Assembly: GCA_964355495.1 (NCBI GenBank)
Contig: CAYHES010000008.1
Coordinates: 1 to 31,953 of the forward strand
Length of the DNA stretch: 31,953 bases
DNA from: UBA6901 sp964355495
Lineage (GTDB): Bacteria > Pseudomonadota > Gammaproteobacteria > Acidiferrobacterales > UBA6901
Direction of reading: 5' to 3'
Part shown: piece by piece, positions 7,028 through 15,682 of the stretch
Numbering within the stretch: the stretch's first letter is position 1
Layout of the letters: each line of letters opens with the position of its first letter
The notes under the pieces: model-generated
What the model was told of the DNA's origin: nothing
Seen by the model: only the letters and a program-made list of their open reading frames with translations
Database searches by the model: none
Made by a program: the position numbers and the translations under genes

Positions 7028-8501
7028 TGACCGCCACGCGCAGCGTGGCGCAAACCGCATCCCGCTGATGCGTGAGGTCCTCGCCGACCTCGATACTCCC
7101 CTCAGTACCTACCTCAAGCTCGCCTACGGGCCGTATTCCTATTTATTTGAATCGGTGCAGGGCGGCGAGAAGTGGGGCCGCTACTCGATCATCGGCCTGC
7201 CGTGCCGCATGCTGCTGCGCGTGTTCGGCAACGAAATCCGTCTTGAGCACGATGGCGAGGTGATCACGCGCGAGACCGTGGCCGATCCGCTCGAATACGT
7301 GCGCGAATTCCGCCAGCGCTACGAGGTACCCGCGATTCCCGGCCTGCCGCGCTTCACCGGTGGCCTGGTCGGCTACTTCGGCTATGACACCGTGCGCGCC
7401 ATCGAGCCGGTGCTCGGGCCGTCGCACAAGCCGGACGAAATCGGCGGGCCGGATATCCTATTAATGGTCTCGGACGAGGTGGTGGTATTCGACAACCTCG
7501 CCGGCAAGCTGTATGTCGTGATCCACGTCGATCCGGCGGTAGAGAATGCCTACGACAAGGGCGTGCGCCGCCTCGACGAGCTGGTCGGCAAGCTGCACGA
7601 CAGCCTGCCGCTGCCGCGTTCCGGTGTCGCGCCCATGGCGCTGAACGAAGACGACTTTGTCTCCGGTTTCACCCAGGAGGGATTCGAGGAGGCGGTGGAG
7701 CGCTCCAAGGAATACATCCAGGCCGGCGACATCATGCAGGTGGTGCTGTCGCAACGCCTGTCGGTGCCGTTCCAGTATCCGCCGCTCGATCTCTACCGTG
7801 CATTGCGCACGCTCAATCCATCGCCGTACATGTTCTACCTCGATCTCGGCGACTTCCACATCGTCGGTTCTTCGCCCGAGATCCTCACGCGCCTCGAAGA
7901 CGGACGCGTCACCGTGCGCCCGATTGCCGGCACCCGCCCGCGCGGCAAGACGCCGGAAGAGGACCGCGCACTGGAGCAGGAACTGCTCGCCGACCCCAAG
8001 GAACGCGCCGAACACTTGATGCTCATCGATCTCGGACGCAACGATGTCGGGCGCGTGGCCAAGACCGGCAGCGTCCGGGTCACCGACAAGATGGTGATTG
8101 AGCGCTACTCGCACGTGATGCACATCGTGTCGAACGTGGTCGGCGACCTGCAAGACGGGCTGGATGCCATCGACGTGCTGCGCGCCACCTTTCCGGCCGG
8201 CACGGTGAGCGGCGCGCCCAAGGTGCGCGCCATGGAAATCATCGACGAACTGGAGCCGGTGAAGCGCGGCGTGTACGCGGGGGCGGTCGGTTACATCGGC
8301 TGGAACGGCAACATGGACACGGCCATCGCCATCCGCACCGCGGTGTTGCGCCAGGGCCGGCTCCATATCCAGGCCGGCGCCGGTATCGTCGCCGACTCGG
8401 TGGCGCGTTCCGAATGGAACGAAACCATGAACAAGGCGCGCGCCGTGTTCCGCGCCGCGTCACTTGCGGCGCGCGGTCTGGACCGGAACTCAGATATTTA
8501 G
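7005..8501 (+). CDS. trpE: Anthranilate synthase component I
   Basis: Converts chorismate to anthranilate with ammonia from TrpG, the first step of tryptophan synthesis. The 498-residue protein has the N-terminal Trp-feedback region (YSYLFESVQGGEKWGRYS) and the chorismate-binding domain with PIAGTRPRGKTPEEDR, LMLIDLGRNDVGRV and FPAGTVSGAPKVRAMEII. Length and motifs are standard. It is separated from its partner trpG by the inserted ATPase/DUF4276 pair, whereas in related gene orders the two are adjacent or nearly so. Confidence 0.98.
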   Translation: MVLNKAEFDRHAQRGANRIPLMREVLADLDTPLSTYLKLAYGPYSYLFESVQGGEKWGRYSIIGLPCRMLLRVFGNEIRLEHDGEVITRETVADPLEYVREFRQRYEVPAIPGLPRFTGGLVGYFGYDTVRAIEPVLGPSHKPDEIGGPDILLMVSDEVVVFDNLAGKLYVVIHVDPAVENAYDKGVRRLDELVGKLHDSLPLPRSGVAPMALNEDDFVSGFTQEGFEEAVERSKEYIQAGDIMQVVLSQRLSVPFQYPPLDLYRALRTLNPSPYMFYLDLGDFHIVGSSPEILTRLEDGRVTVRPIAGTRPRGKTPEEDRALEQELLADPKERAEHLMLIDLGRNDVGRVAKTGSVRVTDKMVIERYSHVMHIVSNVVGDLQDGLDAIDVLRATFPAGTVSGAPKVRAMEIIDELEPVKRGVYAGAVGYIGWNGNMDTAIAIRTAVLRQGRLHIQAGAGIVADSVARSEWNETMNKARAVFRAASLAARGLDRNSDI

Positions 8502-8565
8502 CTATTTGTAGGCTAGATTGATTATAGTTGCCAAACACTTTAACTAACATAACCGTGGGTTAGGT

Positions 8566-9765
8566 ATGCTGAAGTCTCTCCATGTTCAGCACTACAAGAG
8601 TCTCGCCGATGTGCGGGTTGATTTTGCGCCAATTACCGTACTTGTTGGCCCAAACGGCTCTGGTAAAAGCAATGTTGTAGATGCCCTCCGCTTTGTTCGC
8701 GATGCAATGACCCATGACTTAGATCATGCGATAAGTGGACGCGGTGGTCTCGAAATAATTCGCCAGTACTCGCCGACTAGACCGTATACGGTCTCAATAA
8801 AAGTTGACTTCGAATACCCGCTAGAGCAGAGGGAAAATAGATACCCTGCATCGTATGCTTTCAAGTTGGTTGGTTCGGGGGGCAATTATCGTGTTGAGTC
8901 CGAGGAGGCGTCTTGGTATGAGGAAATGCATGATGTGGGAGATGATGGCAATTTCCGAAGCACCGGTATTCATGAAGTCTCTTTTCGGAGAGATAGGCAA
9001 GGAAAGGTTTATGTCAATGGTGTCGAAGAAGGTCATTCAAAGACGCACGAAGATCGCCTAGCAATACGGCGTTTCGTTGGCTCCGACCCATTTTTTAGCC
9101 AAGGAGCAATCTCCTCGCGCTTGGGCAGTATGAGATTTGCTGATATCTATCCGAACATCATGCGTGAGCCATCGCGACCAGACACGGATAAGATGTTGAA
9201 GGAAAGCTGCGTGAACTGGGCATCTGTTCTCAAGACCATGAGACAGACAAAAAGTGGTGAAGCAAGATTGCGACGGATCATGGAGTTCATGCGTCAGATT
9301 ATGCCAAGTCTAGATCACGTCAGCATTAAGCAGGTTAGCGGTTATGTTGTCCCACAATTTCTTGTAAAGGACTCGCCCAAAGAGAAGTCTCATTTTTTTG
9401 ATCCAGTACAGCTATCTGATGGCACTCTTCGTATGTTCGGGATGCTGCTTGCACTGTACCAGATACCTCCACCAAGATTTTTAGCAATGGAGGAGCCGGA
9501 GCAAACCATACACCCTGGTGTATTGGAGTTGCTAGTTGAGGCGTTTCGGGAAGTTTCTAAACGAACCCAGCTTCTGCTTACGACCCACAGCCCCTATATG
9601 CTGGATAATTTCGATCCAGCGGAGATTCGTGTTGTTTCAATGGAAGGAGGCGAGACCCGTCTTTCCACTATCAGGAAGAGCCAAGTTGCAACGGTAAAAC
9701 AAGGATTGATGAGTATCTCGGAGATTATGGCCCTTGATGGGTTGCGTCCGGAGTTGAAAATGTGA
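8566..9765 (+). CDS. AAA/SMC-like ATPase of a putative two-gene defence module
   Basis: A 399-residue ATPase of the RecF/OLD-like AAA_21 type. Walker A is VGPNGSGKSN (about 27-36), the ABC-like signature is QLSDGTLRMFG, Walker B is FLAMEEPEQTIHP and the switch His is in LLTTHSPYML. The region between is an insertion without clear coiled coil. Its coding sequence is visibly richer in A and T and in rare codons than the trp genes on either side, a sign of horizontal transfer. Its stop overlaps the start of the next gene (ATGTGA). ATPases of this type paired with a TOPRIM or nuclease partner occur in anti-phage systems such as PARIS and Gabija; that role here is inference. Confidence 0.85.
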   Translation: MLKSLHVQHYKSLADVRVDFAPITVLVGPNGSGKSNVVDALRFVRDAMTHDLDHAISGRGGLEIIRQYSPTRPYTVSIKVDFEYPLEQRENRYPASYAFKLVGSGGNYRVESEEASWYEEMHDVGDDGNFRSTGIHEVSFRRDRQGKVYVNGVEEGHSKTHEDRLAIRRFVGSDPFFSQGAISSRLGSMRFADIYPNIMREPSRPDTDKMLKESCVNWASVLKTMRQTKSGEARLRRIMEFMRQIMPSLDHVSIKQVSGYVVPQFLVKDSPKEKSHFFDPVQLSDGTLRMFGMLLALYQIPPPRFLAMEEPEQTIHPGVLELLVEAFREVSKRTQLLLTTHSPYMLDNFDPAEIRVVSMEGGETRLSTIRKSQVATVKQGLMSISEIMALDGLRPELKM

Positions 9766-10373
9766 AGCGAATAATCCTCATTGTGGAGGGGCATGGTGAA
9801 GTGGTTGCAGCTCCACTGTTGGCACGTAGAGTCCTGCAGGAATTATATGGGATCTACGATTGGACATTTGAAACCCAAAGGCGGAATGATATCGCTCACC
9901 TGAAGGCTAGAGGGTGGGAGTCATTCAAACGCTATCTTGCTGCGGCATTCAATGAGTCGGCCCCCATCCTTTGGATGCTGGATTGCGATGATGGATGTGC
10001 TCTAGAGCAAGTCAGAGAACTTTATCGAGAGTCGCTGGCCGTTGGTGTTCGGCAGCCGTTGGCGTTCTGTCTGTGGGTTAGGGAATACGAGACAATGTTT
10101 TTCTTCGACCCTGAGAATATTGGGAGAAAACTTGGGGTTGAACATTTGAATGTTCCAAATCCACCCGAGAATCGGCGAGCAGCCAAGGAGTTCTTGGGCG
10201 CGCAAATGCCTGACGACAAAGCATATAGCCCGAGGATTGAACAACCGGCCCTAACAGCAATTATAGATTTGCATAAGGTGCACGAAGGGTATCGAAGCTT
10301 CAAGCATTTTGAAAAGGCCTTGTTGTGGTTAATACAGCAAGATAGTGCCGGACTGTATCCATTGCAGGTGTAA
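9762..10373 (+). CDS. DUF4276-like, TOPRIM-type partner of the ATPase
   Basis: A 203-residue protein beginning IILIVEGHGEVVAAP, with an acidic Glu9 and Glu13, and a second acidic cluster ILWMLDCDDGCA. The Glu then Asp-x-Asp arrangement on consecutive strands is that of TOPRIM-like domains, and the protein resembles the DUF4276 family, frequently encoded next to AAA ATPases. It begins with GTG, overlapping the ATPase stop by four bases, and its TAA overlaps the trpG ATG by one base. So the pair is translationally coupled and fitted exactly into the trpE-trpG junction. Expected role: nuclease or RNA-cleaving effector. No biochemical function can be asserted. Confidence 0.78.
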   Translation: MKRIILIVEGHGEVVAAPLLARRVLQELYGIYDWTFETQRRNDIAHLKARGWESFKRYLAAAFNESAPILWMLDCDDGCALEQVRELYRESLAVGVRQPLAFCLWVREYETMFFFDPENIGRKLGVEHLNVPNPPENRRAAKEFLGAQMPDDKAYSPRIEQPALTAIIDLHKVHEGYRSFKHFEKALLWLIQQDSAGLYPLQV

Positions 10374-10948
10374 TGCGAATGTTGTTGATGATCGACAATT
10401 ATGATTCGTTTACCTACAACCTCGTGCAGTACTTCGGCGAGCTGGGCGAGGACGTGCGGGTATTTCGCAATGACCAGATCACGGTCGAGCAGATCGCCGA
10501 ACTCGCGCCCGACCGCATCGTGATCTCGCCCGGGCCGTGCACGCCGAACGAGGCCGGGGTGTCGGTCGAGACCATCCTGCACTTCGGCGGGGTGATCCCG
10601 ATTCTCGGCGTGTGTCTTGGCCACCAGGGCATCGGCCAGGCCTACGGCGGGAACATCGTGCGTGCCAAACACATCATGCACGGCAAGACCTCGCAGATTC
10701 ATCACCACGGGCAGGGGGTGTTCGCCGGGCTGCCCAGCCCGTTCGAGGCCACGCGCTACCACTCGCTGGTGATCGAACGCGAAACCCTGCCGGACTGCCT
10801 CGAGGTCACGGCCTGGACCGAAGACGACGACGAGATCATGGGCGTGCGCCACAAGGAGCTCGCCATCGAAGGTGTGCAGTTCCACCCCGAGTCGATTCTC
10901 ACACAGCACGGCCACCAGCTGCTGGCGAATTTCCTGAAAATCAAATGA
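10373..10948 (+). CDS. trpG: Anthranilate synthase glutamine amidotransferase component II
   Basis: Class I glutamine amidotransferase of 191 residues that supplies ammonia to TrpE. The catalytic triad is visible as Cys81 (GVCLGHQ), His171 and Glu173 (VQFHPES). The N-terminus IDNYDSFTYNLVQYF and the ISPGPCTPNEAG segment are family landmarks. The start overlaps the stop of the DUF4276 gene (TAATG); a second ATG six bases later is equally possible. Confidence 0.97.
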   Translation: MRMLLMIDNYDSFTYNLVQYFGELGEDVRVFRNDQITVEQIAELAPDRIVISPGPCTPNEAGVSVETILHFGGVIPILGVCLGHQGIGQAYGGNIVRAKHIMHGKTSQIHHHGQGVFAGLPSPFEATRYHSLVIERETLPDCLEVTAWTEDDDEIMGVRHKELAIEGVQFHPESILTQHGHQLLANFLKIK

Positions 10949-11078
10949 ACACCTGCCGCAAAGGCGCAAAGAACGCAAAGAAGGATTGGGTTGGATAGTG
11001 CGGCATCGGCGAGTGCGGGGTTTATGAACATTTCTTCGCCGTTCTTTGCGTCCTTTGCGCCTTTGCGGCGGATGTTGT
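10948..11078. repeat. GCAAAG inverted-repeat element, copy 2
   Basis: Left arm begins AACACCTGCCGCAAAGG directly at the trpG stop codon; right arm ends CCTTTGCGGCGGATGTTG. Core about 60 bases. Same family as the copy at 6005. It occupies the trpG-MFS gap. Confidence 0.9.
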
Positions 11079-11096
11079 TATTCCGGGAACCGCGCT

Positions 11097-12308
11097 GTGA
11101 CTGAACAACACCCCGGCCGGCGCCTGGCGGTGATCGTGGCGCTGCTCGCCATGCTGGCGCCATTCAGCATCGACACCTATCTGCCGTCCTTTCCGGATAT
11201 CGCCCGCGAGTTCAATACCTCGCCGCTCTACCTGCAGCAGACGCTCAGCTTCTACCTGCTGGCGTTCGCCTGCATGACGCTGGTGTACGGACCGTTGTCG
11301 GATGCCTTCGGGAGGCGCGTGGTGATCCTGGGCGCGGTGGCCGTGTATGTCGGGTGCTCGATCGGCTGCGCCCTGGCCAGCAACGAACACTGGCTGCTGG
11401 CGATGCGCATCGGTCAGGGCTTGTCGGCAAGCGGCGGGATCGTGGTGGGACGGGCCATTATCCGCGATGCCTTTGCCGGGGTGCAGGCACAGCGCGTCAT
11501 GGCGCAGATGATGCTGATGTTCGCGCTGGCGCCGGCGGTGGCGCCGATTGTCGGCGGCTGGCTGCACGAGGCCTTCGGCTGGCGCTCGGTGTTCGTGTTT
11601 CTCACGCTGCTCGGACTCGGAACCTGGGTCTGGACGGCGCTGTCCCTGCCGGAAACCCTGCCGGCGATCGCGCGCCAGTCGATTCATCCGCGCGCCGTGG
11701 CCGCCGCCTACGGGCGCGCCCTGCGTTCGTCGAAGTTTCTGCTGCTGGTCGCCATGGTGGCGCTCAATTTCGGCGGCATCTTCCTGTATATCGCGGCATC
11801 CCCGGTGGTGATTTATGAGCATCTGCACTACGGGGCCAACGACTTCTGGCGACTGTTCGTGCCGCTGGTCGCCGGGATGATGGCCGGCACGTTTCTGTCC
11901 GGACGACTGGCCGGACGGCTGAGTCACGCACACGCGGTCGACCTGGGTTATGGCCTGATGCTGTTGGCGGCCGCGAGCAGCCTGCTGCTGGCATTCACGG
12001 CGGTGTCCGGCACGCTCTCCATCATCGTGCCCGGCGCGTTCTATGCGAGCGGCATGGCGCTGGCCATGCCGAACCTGACGCTCATGGCGCTGGATATTTT
12101 TCCCACGCATCGCGGCACGGCCTCGGCCGTGCAGGGCTTTGGCCAGACCAGCTTCAATGCCGCGGTCGCCGGCCTGCTGGCGCCGCTCCTGTCGCGGCAG
12201 ATTCCGTGGATGGCGGCCGGGATGCTGGGGATGTGCCTCAGCGGCTTCGTGCTCTGGCGGCTGGCGCGCCGCCATCACTTGCTGCCGGCCAGCGCCGAGC
12301 AGCCTTGA
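11097..12308 (+). CDS. Bcr/CflA-family MFS drug exporter
   Basis: A 403-residue inner-membrane protein with twelve hydrophobic segments, predicted to be a proton-coupled drug/H+ antiporter. Family markers are the N-terminal MLAPFSIDTYLPSFPDIA, the loop 2-3 motif GPLSDAFGRR and the motif C-like GWRSVFVFLTLLG. The GTG start is chosen because a reading beginning at 11046 would start inside the repeat arm. It interrupts the trpG-trpD order and is flanked on both sides by copies of the same inverted repeat, which suggests insertion by recombination between them. The substrate is unknown. Confidence 0.9.
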   Translation: MTEQHPGRRLAVIVALLAMLAPFSIDTYLPSFPDIAREFNTSPLYLQQTLSFYLLAFACMTLVYGPLSDAFGRRVVILGAVAVYVGCSIGCALASNEHWLLAMRIGQGLSASGGIVVGRAIIRDAFAGVQAQRVMAQMMLMFALAPAVAPIVGGWLHEAFGWRSVFVFLTLLGLGTWVWTALSLPETLPAIARQSIHPRAVAAAYGRALRSSKFLLLVAMVALNFGGIFLYIAASPVVIYEHLHYGANDFWRLFVPLVAGMMAGTFLSGRLAGRLSHAHAVDLGYGLMLLAAASSLLLAFTAVSGTLSIIVPGAFYASGMALAMPNLTLMALDIFPTHRGTASAVQGFGQTSFNAAVAGLLAPLLSRQIPWMAAGMLGMCLSGFVLWRLARRHHLLPASAEQP

Positions 12309-12355
12309 CCGGGGTTCACCTTACGCGACAGAATCGCGATTCCCCTGTGGGAAAA

Positions 12356-12453
12356 GAACCTGCCGCAAAGACGCAAAGAACGCAAAGGTCTTTCAAGTCA
12401 CCACTGCCTTTACATCTGTTTCTGTCTTTCTTTGCGCCTTTGCGGCAGAAGTT
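12356..12453. repeat. GCAAAG inverted-repeat element, copy 3
   Basis: Short version of the same element, about 98 bases, with left arm AACCTGCCGCAAAGACGC and right arm TTTGCGCCTTTGCGGCAG. Lies between the MFS gene and trpD and ends about 25 bases before the trpD start. Confidence 0.88.
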
Positions 12454-12478
12454 AAAAACTAATAGCTAGGGGTTCACC

Positions 12479-13507
12479 ATGGATATGCCCGCCGCCATAC
12501 GCGCCGTCACCGAACGGCGCGATCTCAAGGCCGACGACATGCGTGCCGTCATGCAGGCCATCATGACCGGTCAGGCCACGCCGGCGCAGATCGGCGGTTT
12601 CCTGGTCGGGCTGCGCATGAAGGGCGAGACCGTCGAGGAGATCACCGCCGCCGTGGAAGTGATGCGCGCACTTGCGACGCAGGTACCGGTGGCGGACAAG
12701 ACGCATCTGGTGGATACCTGCGGCACCGGCGGCGATGCCGCCCACACCTTTAATATCTCAACGACCAGTGCCTTCGTCGCCGCTGCCGCCGGCGCGAAAG
12801 TGGCCAAGCACGGCAACCGCTCGGTGTCGTCGAAGAGTGGCAGTGCCGATGTGCTGGAAGCCGCCGGGGTCAATCTCGACGTAACGCCCGAGCAGGTGGC
12901 GCGCTGCATCGAGCAGGCCGGCGTCGGCTTCATGTTTGCCCCCAAGCACCACGGTGCGATGAAACACGCCATCGGCCCACGCCGCGAGATGGGTGTGCGC
13001 ACGATTTTCAATATTCTCGGCCCCCTGACCAATCCGGCCGGCGCCCCCAACCAGGTGCTGGGCGTGTTCAGCATGACCCTGCTCGAACCGCTGGCGCAGG
13101 TGCTGCAACGGCTCGGCAGCCGCCACGTGCTGGTGGTGCACGCCGAGGATGGCATGGACGAAATCAGTATCGGCGCCGTGACCCATGTGGCCGAACTCAA
13201 GGATGGCGCGCTGCGGACCTACAGTATCTGGCCGGAGCAATTCGGCCTGCAGCGCGCCGACATCAAGACACTCGCGGTCACCAGCCCGCAGGAGAGTCTT
13301 AATATGATGCGCGCGGTGCTCGACAACACCCCCGGCCCGGCGCTCGACATCGTGCTACTCAATGCCGGCGCCGCCATCTATGTCGCCGGTTTGGCGCCCT
13401 CTCTGGACGAGGGTGTGCAAAAGGCGCGTGCCGTCATCGAGAATGGTTCGGCGCGCGCGCGCTTGGCTTCGCTGATTGCCGCCAGCCGGCGACCGGCAAC
13501 CGGTTGA
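12479..13507 (+). CDS. trpD: Anthranilate phosphoribosyltransferase
   Basis: Transfers the phosphoribosyl group of PRPP to anthranilate. The 342-residue protein has the class III phosphoribosyltransferase pattern: helical N-terminus with GFLVGLRMKGET, the PRPP-binding glycine-rich turn DTCGTGGD, the NISTTSAFV segment, KHGNRSVSSKSGSADVLEA, HHGAMKHAIGPRRE and FNILGPLTNPAG. A TAGGGG site precedes the ATG. Confidence 0.98.
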   Translation: MDMPAAIRAVTERRDLKADDMRAVMQAIMTGQATPAQIGGFLVGLRMKGETVEEITAAVEVMRALATQVPVADKTHLVDTCGTGGDAAHTFNISTTSAFVAAAAGAKVAKHGNRSVSSKSGSADVLEAAGVNLDVTPEQVARCIEQAGVGFMFAPKHHGAMKHAIGPRREMGVRTIFNILGPLTNPAGAPNQVLGVFSMTLLEPLAQVLQRLGSRHVLVVHAEDGMDEISIGAVTHVAELKDGALRTYSIWPEQFGLQRADIKTLAVTSPQESLNMMRAVLDNTPGPALDIVLLNAGAAIYVAGLAPSLDEGVQKARAVIENGSARARLASLIAASRRPATG

Positions 13508-13532
13508 TAACGAGGCGCGTGCTATTTCGCTG

Positions 13533-13680
13533 TTAGCAGGCTGTTGAAAAATGCACCGAAACATCAAACTTCGTCATTCCGGCGAAAGCCGGAATCCAGG
13601 ATGTCGATGAAACCATTGATACTTATTACTGGACACCGGCTTTCGCCGGTGTGGTACCCCTTTTTTCAACAACCTGTTAG
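13533..13680. mobile_element. 148-bp MITE with GTTGAAAAA termini, intact copy
   Basis: Terminal inverted repeats TTAGCAGGCTGTTGAAAAA (left) and the complement of CTAACAGGTTGTTGAAAAA (right) match at 16 of 19 positions. Inside are two hairpins, ATTCCGGC-GAAA-GCCGGAAT and ACACCGGC-TTTC-GCCGGTGT, the second followed by a T-run so that it could terminate transcription rightward. No coding capacity. A second copy at 29061-30090 carries a group II intron. It separates trpD from trpC. Confidence 0.85.
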
Positions 13681-13713
13681 TTGATTTTCCCAAGCTGGTC
13701 AGTCTCTGACGCC

Positions 13714-14505
13714 ATGTCCGATATCCTGAACAAGATCCTGCGCCGCAAGGCCGAAGAAGTTGCCGAGCGCAGCGCGCAGGTCTCCCTGCGCGTCCTGCGC
13801 CAGCGCGCCGAGGGCGCCGATCCGGTGCGCGGTTTTATCGCTGCGATCAAGCAGAAGCTGGCGCAAGGCCAGGCGGCGGTGATTGCCGAGATCAAGAAGG
13901 CCAGTCCGAGCAAAGGCCTGTTGCGCGCCGATTTCCGCCCGGCCGAGATCGCTGTGTCCTACGAGCGCGGCGGCGCGGCGTGCCTGTCGGTGCTCACCGA
14001 TGTGGATTTCTTCCAGGGCGCGGACGAGTACCTGCAGCAGGCGCGTGCTGCCTGTGCGCTGCCGGTGTTGCGCAAGGATTTCACCGTCGATCCCTGGCAA
14101 GTGGTCGAGGCGCGCACCCTGAATGCCGATTGCATCCTGCTGATCGTCGCGGCGCTTGGCGACACCCAGCTTGCCGATCTGGCCGGACTTGCCCAGCATC
14201 TCGGCATGGACGTGCTGGTCGAGGTGCACGATGCCGGCGAGCTGGAGCGGGCGCTCACGCTGCCTACGCCGCTCATCGGCATCAACAACCGCAACCTGCG
14301 CAGCTTCGAGACGCGGCTGGAGACGACGCTCGATCTTCTGGCAGGCATTCCCGCTGACCGGATCGTGGTGACCGAGAGTGGCATTCACACAGCGGCCGAT
14401 GTGGCGCGCCTGCGTACCAGCGGTGTACATGCCTTTCTGGTCGGCGAGGCGTTCATGCGCGCGCCGGACCCGGGGGCAAAACTCGCCGAGCTGTTTGCCG
14501 GATGA
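13714..14505 (+). CDS. trpC: Indole-3-glycerol-phosphate synthase
   Basis: TIM-barrel enzyme of 263 residues that closes the indole ring in tryptophan synthesis. Landmarks: VIAEIKKASPSKG (catalytic Lys), LSVLTDVDFFQG, LPVLRKDFTVDPWQV, GINNRNLRSFE and VTESGIHTAADV. It is a stand-alone TrpC, without a fused TrpF. It follows a MITE that may reduce read-through from trpD. Confidence 0.98.
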   Translation: MSDILNKILRRKAEEVAERSAQVSLRVLRQRAEGADPVRGFIAAIKQKLAQGQAAVIAEIKKASPSKGLLRADFRPAEIAVSYERGGAACLSVLTDVDFFQGADEYLQQARAACALPVLRKDFTVDPWQVVEARTLNADCILLIVAALGDTQLADLAGLAQHLGMDVLVEVHDAGELERALTLPTPLIGINNRNLRSFETRLETTLDLLAGIPADRIVVTESGIHTAADVARLRTSGVHAFLVGEAFMRAPDPGAKLAELFAG

Positions 14506-14512
14506 GGGACTC

Positions 14513-14624
14513 TGGAAAGAACGCAGAGGACGCAAAGGCGCAGAGATCGCAGAGGATTCATTACGCTGGATTTTATGACTTAAACCCTTTGCGTTCTCCG
14601 CGCCTCCGCGCTCTCTGCGTTAAT
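14513..14624. repeat. GCAAAG-type inverted repeat, diverged copy
   Basis: Left arm AGAACGCAGAGGACGCAAAGG and following GCAGAG units, right arm CCTTTGCGTTCTCCGCGCCT with CTCTGCGTT. Many AAAG units are changed to AGAG, so it is either an old copy or a sister family of the element at 6005. It fills most of the trpC-OsmC gap. Confidence 0.75.
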
Positions 14625-14667
14625 CTCGCGGAGAATAATTACTGAGACACGAAATTGAGGACCAAAC

Positions 14668-15087
14668 ATGAAGGCAACAGTCAGATGGGCGGGCGAGGCG
14701 AGCTTCGAGGGTAAGTCGGAGAGCGGGCACACGGTGGTGATGGATGGCTCGCCGGAATCCGGTGGCCAGAACCGCGGTCCGCGGCCGATGGAGTTGCTGC
14801 TGCTGGGCATGGGCGGCTGCACGGCGTTCGACGTGGTGCTGATCCTGCGCAAGGCCCGGCAGGATATTACTGACTGTGTGGCGCACATCGACGCCGAGCG
14901 CGCGCCGGCCGACCCCAAGGTGTTCACGCGTATCCATGTGCACTTCGTGGTGAGTGGCCGCGGCCTCGACCCGAAGCGCGTGGAGCAGGCACTCAAGCTT
15001 TCGGCCGAGAAATATTGCTCGGCCTCGATCATGCTCGCCAAGACTGCTGACATCACGCATGATTTCGAGATCGTCGAGGTGGCGTGA
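14668..15087 (+). CDS. OsmC-family protein (YhfA-like)
   Basis: A 139-residue OsmC-like protein, probably a thiol-dependent peroxidase. Both conserved cysteines are present: Cys51 in GMGGCTAFDVV and Cys117 in KYCSASIML. The N-terminus VRWAGEASFEGKSESGH and the GPRPMELLLLG segment fit the YhfA subgroup, which is often found after trpC in Gammaproteobacteria. A GAGGA site precedes the ATG. Confidence 0.93.
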   Translation: MKATVRWAGEASFEGKSESGHTVVMDGSPESGGQNRGPRPMELLLLGMGGCTAFDVVLILRKARQDITDCVAHIDAERAPADPKVFTRIHVHFVVSGRGLDPKRVEQALKLSAEKYCSASIMLAKTADITHDFEIVEVA

Positions 15088-15091
15088 AAAT

Positions 15092-15193
15092 AAACACCTG
15101 CCGCAAAGGCGCAAAGAAAGGCAAAGGCAATATGAATGGCACTCCAAAATCGGAATTCCTTTGCGTCCTTCGCGTCTTTGCGGCGGATGTTGC
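15092..15193. repeat. GCAAAG inverted-repeat element, copy 4
   Basis: Left arm AACACCTGCCGCAAAGGC, right arm CGTCTTTGCGGCGGATGTTG. About 100 bases, beginning a few bases after the OsmC stop and ending before the VOC gene. Confidence 0.88.
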
Positions 15194-15217
15194 CGTTGTA
15201 TTGAATTGGAAAGTGTC

Positions 15218-15619
15218 ATGAACCGCCCCGAACCCACTCTCGGCCTGCGGCATGTCGCCTTGCAGGTGCGCGATCTCGAAGCCTGCGAACGCTTCTACAC
15301 GGAACTGCTCGGCATGCGCGTCGAATGGCGCCCGGATGCGGACAATGTCTATCTCACCGGCGGCGCCGACAACCTCGCCCTGCACCGCATCGCCGGGCCG
15401 CACGCCGACGCCGCGCAACAGCGTCTCGACCATATCGGGTTCATGCTCAAGCGCATCGAGCAGGTGGATGCGTGGCATGCCTTTCTCCGGGAGAATGGCG
15501 TCAACGTTCTCAAAGCGCCGCGGTCGCACCGCGATGGCGCGCGCAGCTTCTACTGTCTCGATCCGGATGGCAACAGCGTGCAGATCATCTTTCACCCGCC
15601 GCTTGCCGGATGCACCTGA
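15218..15619 (+). CDS. VOC-family (glyoxalase/dioxygenase-like) protein
   Basis: A 133-residue protein with two beta-alpha-beta-beta-beta modules. LRHVALQVRDLEACERFYTE opens module 1 with a candidate metal His12, and LDHIGFML opens module 2 with a second His. The last strand has DPDGNSVQIIF, where the usual metal Glu is Gln, so it may bind metal differently or not at all. The substrate is unknown. It starts with ATG after the repeat. Confidence 0.85.
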   Translation: MNRPEPTLGLRHVALQVRDLEACERFYTELLGMRVEWRPDADNVYLTGGADNLALHRIAGPHADAAQQRLDHIGFMLKRIEQVDAWHAFLRENGVNVLKAPRSHRDGARSFYCLDPDGNSVQIIFHPPLAGCT

Positions 15620-15682
15620 GCCCGGTCGGGTGCGTGTGTCCACGCTGGGCGGTAGCCCGATTGGCGGGTCAAAGAGTCGTAA

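Noticed and set aside
11022..12278. Open frame of 418 codons opposite the MFS gene
   Set aside because: Gln/His/Arg-rich antisense translation of a membrane protein gene; starts inside a repeat.
13633..13668. Stand-alone intrinsic terminator after trpD
   Set aside because: The hairpin plus T-run is part of the MITE and has a spacer between stem and T-run; it may terminate weakly but is not annotated as a separate terminator.
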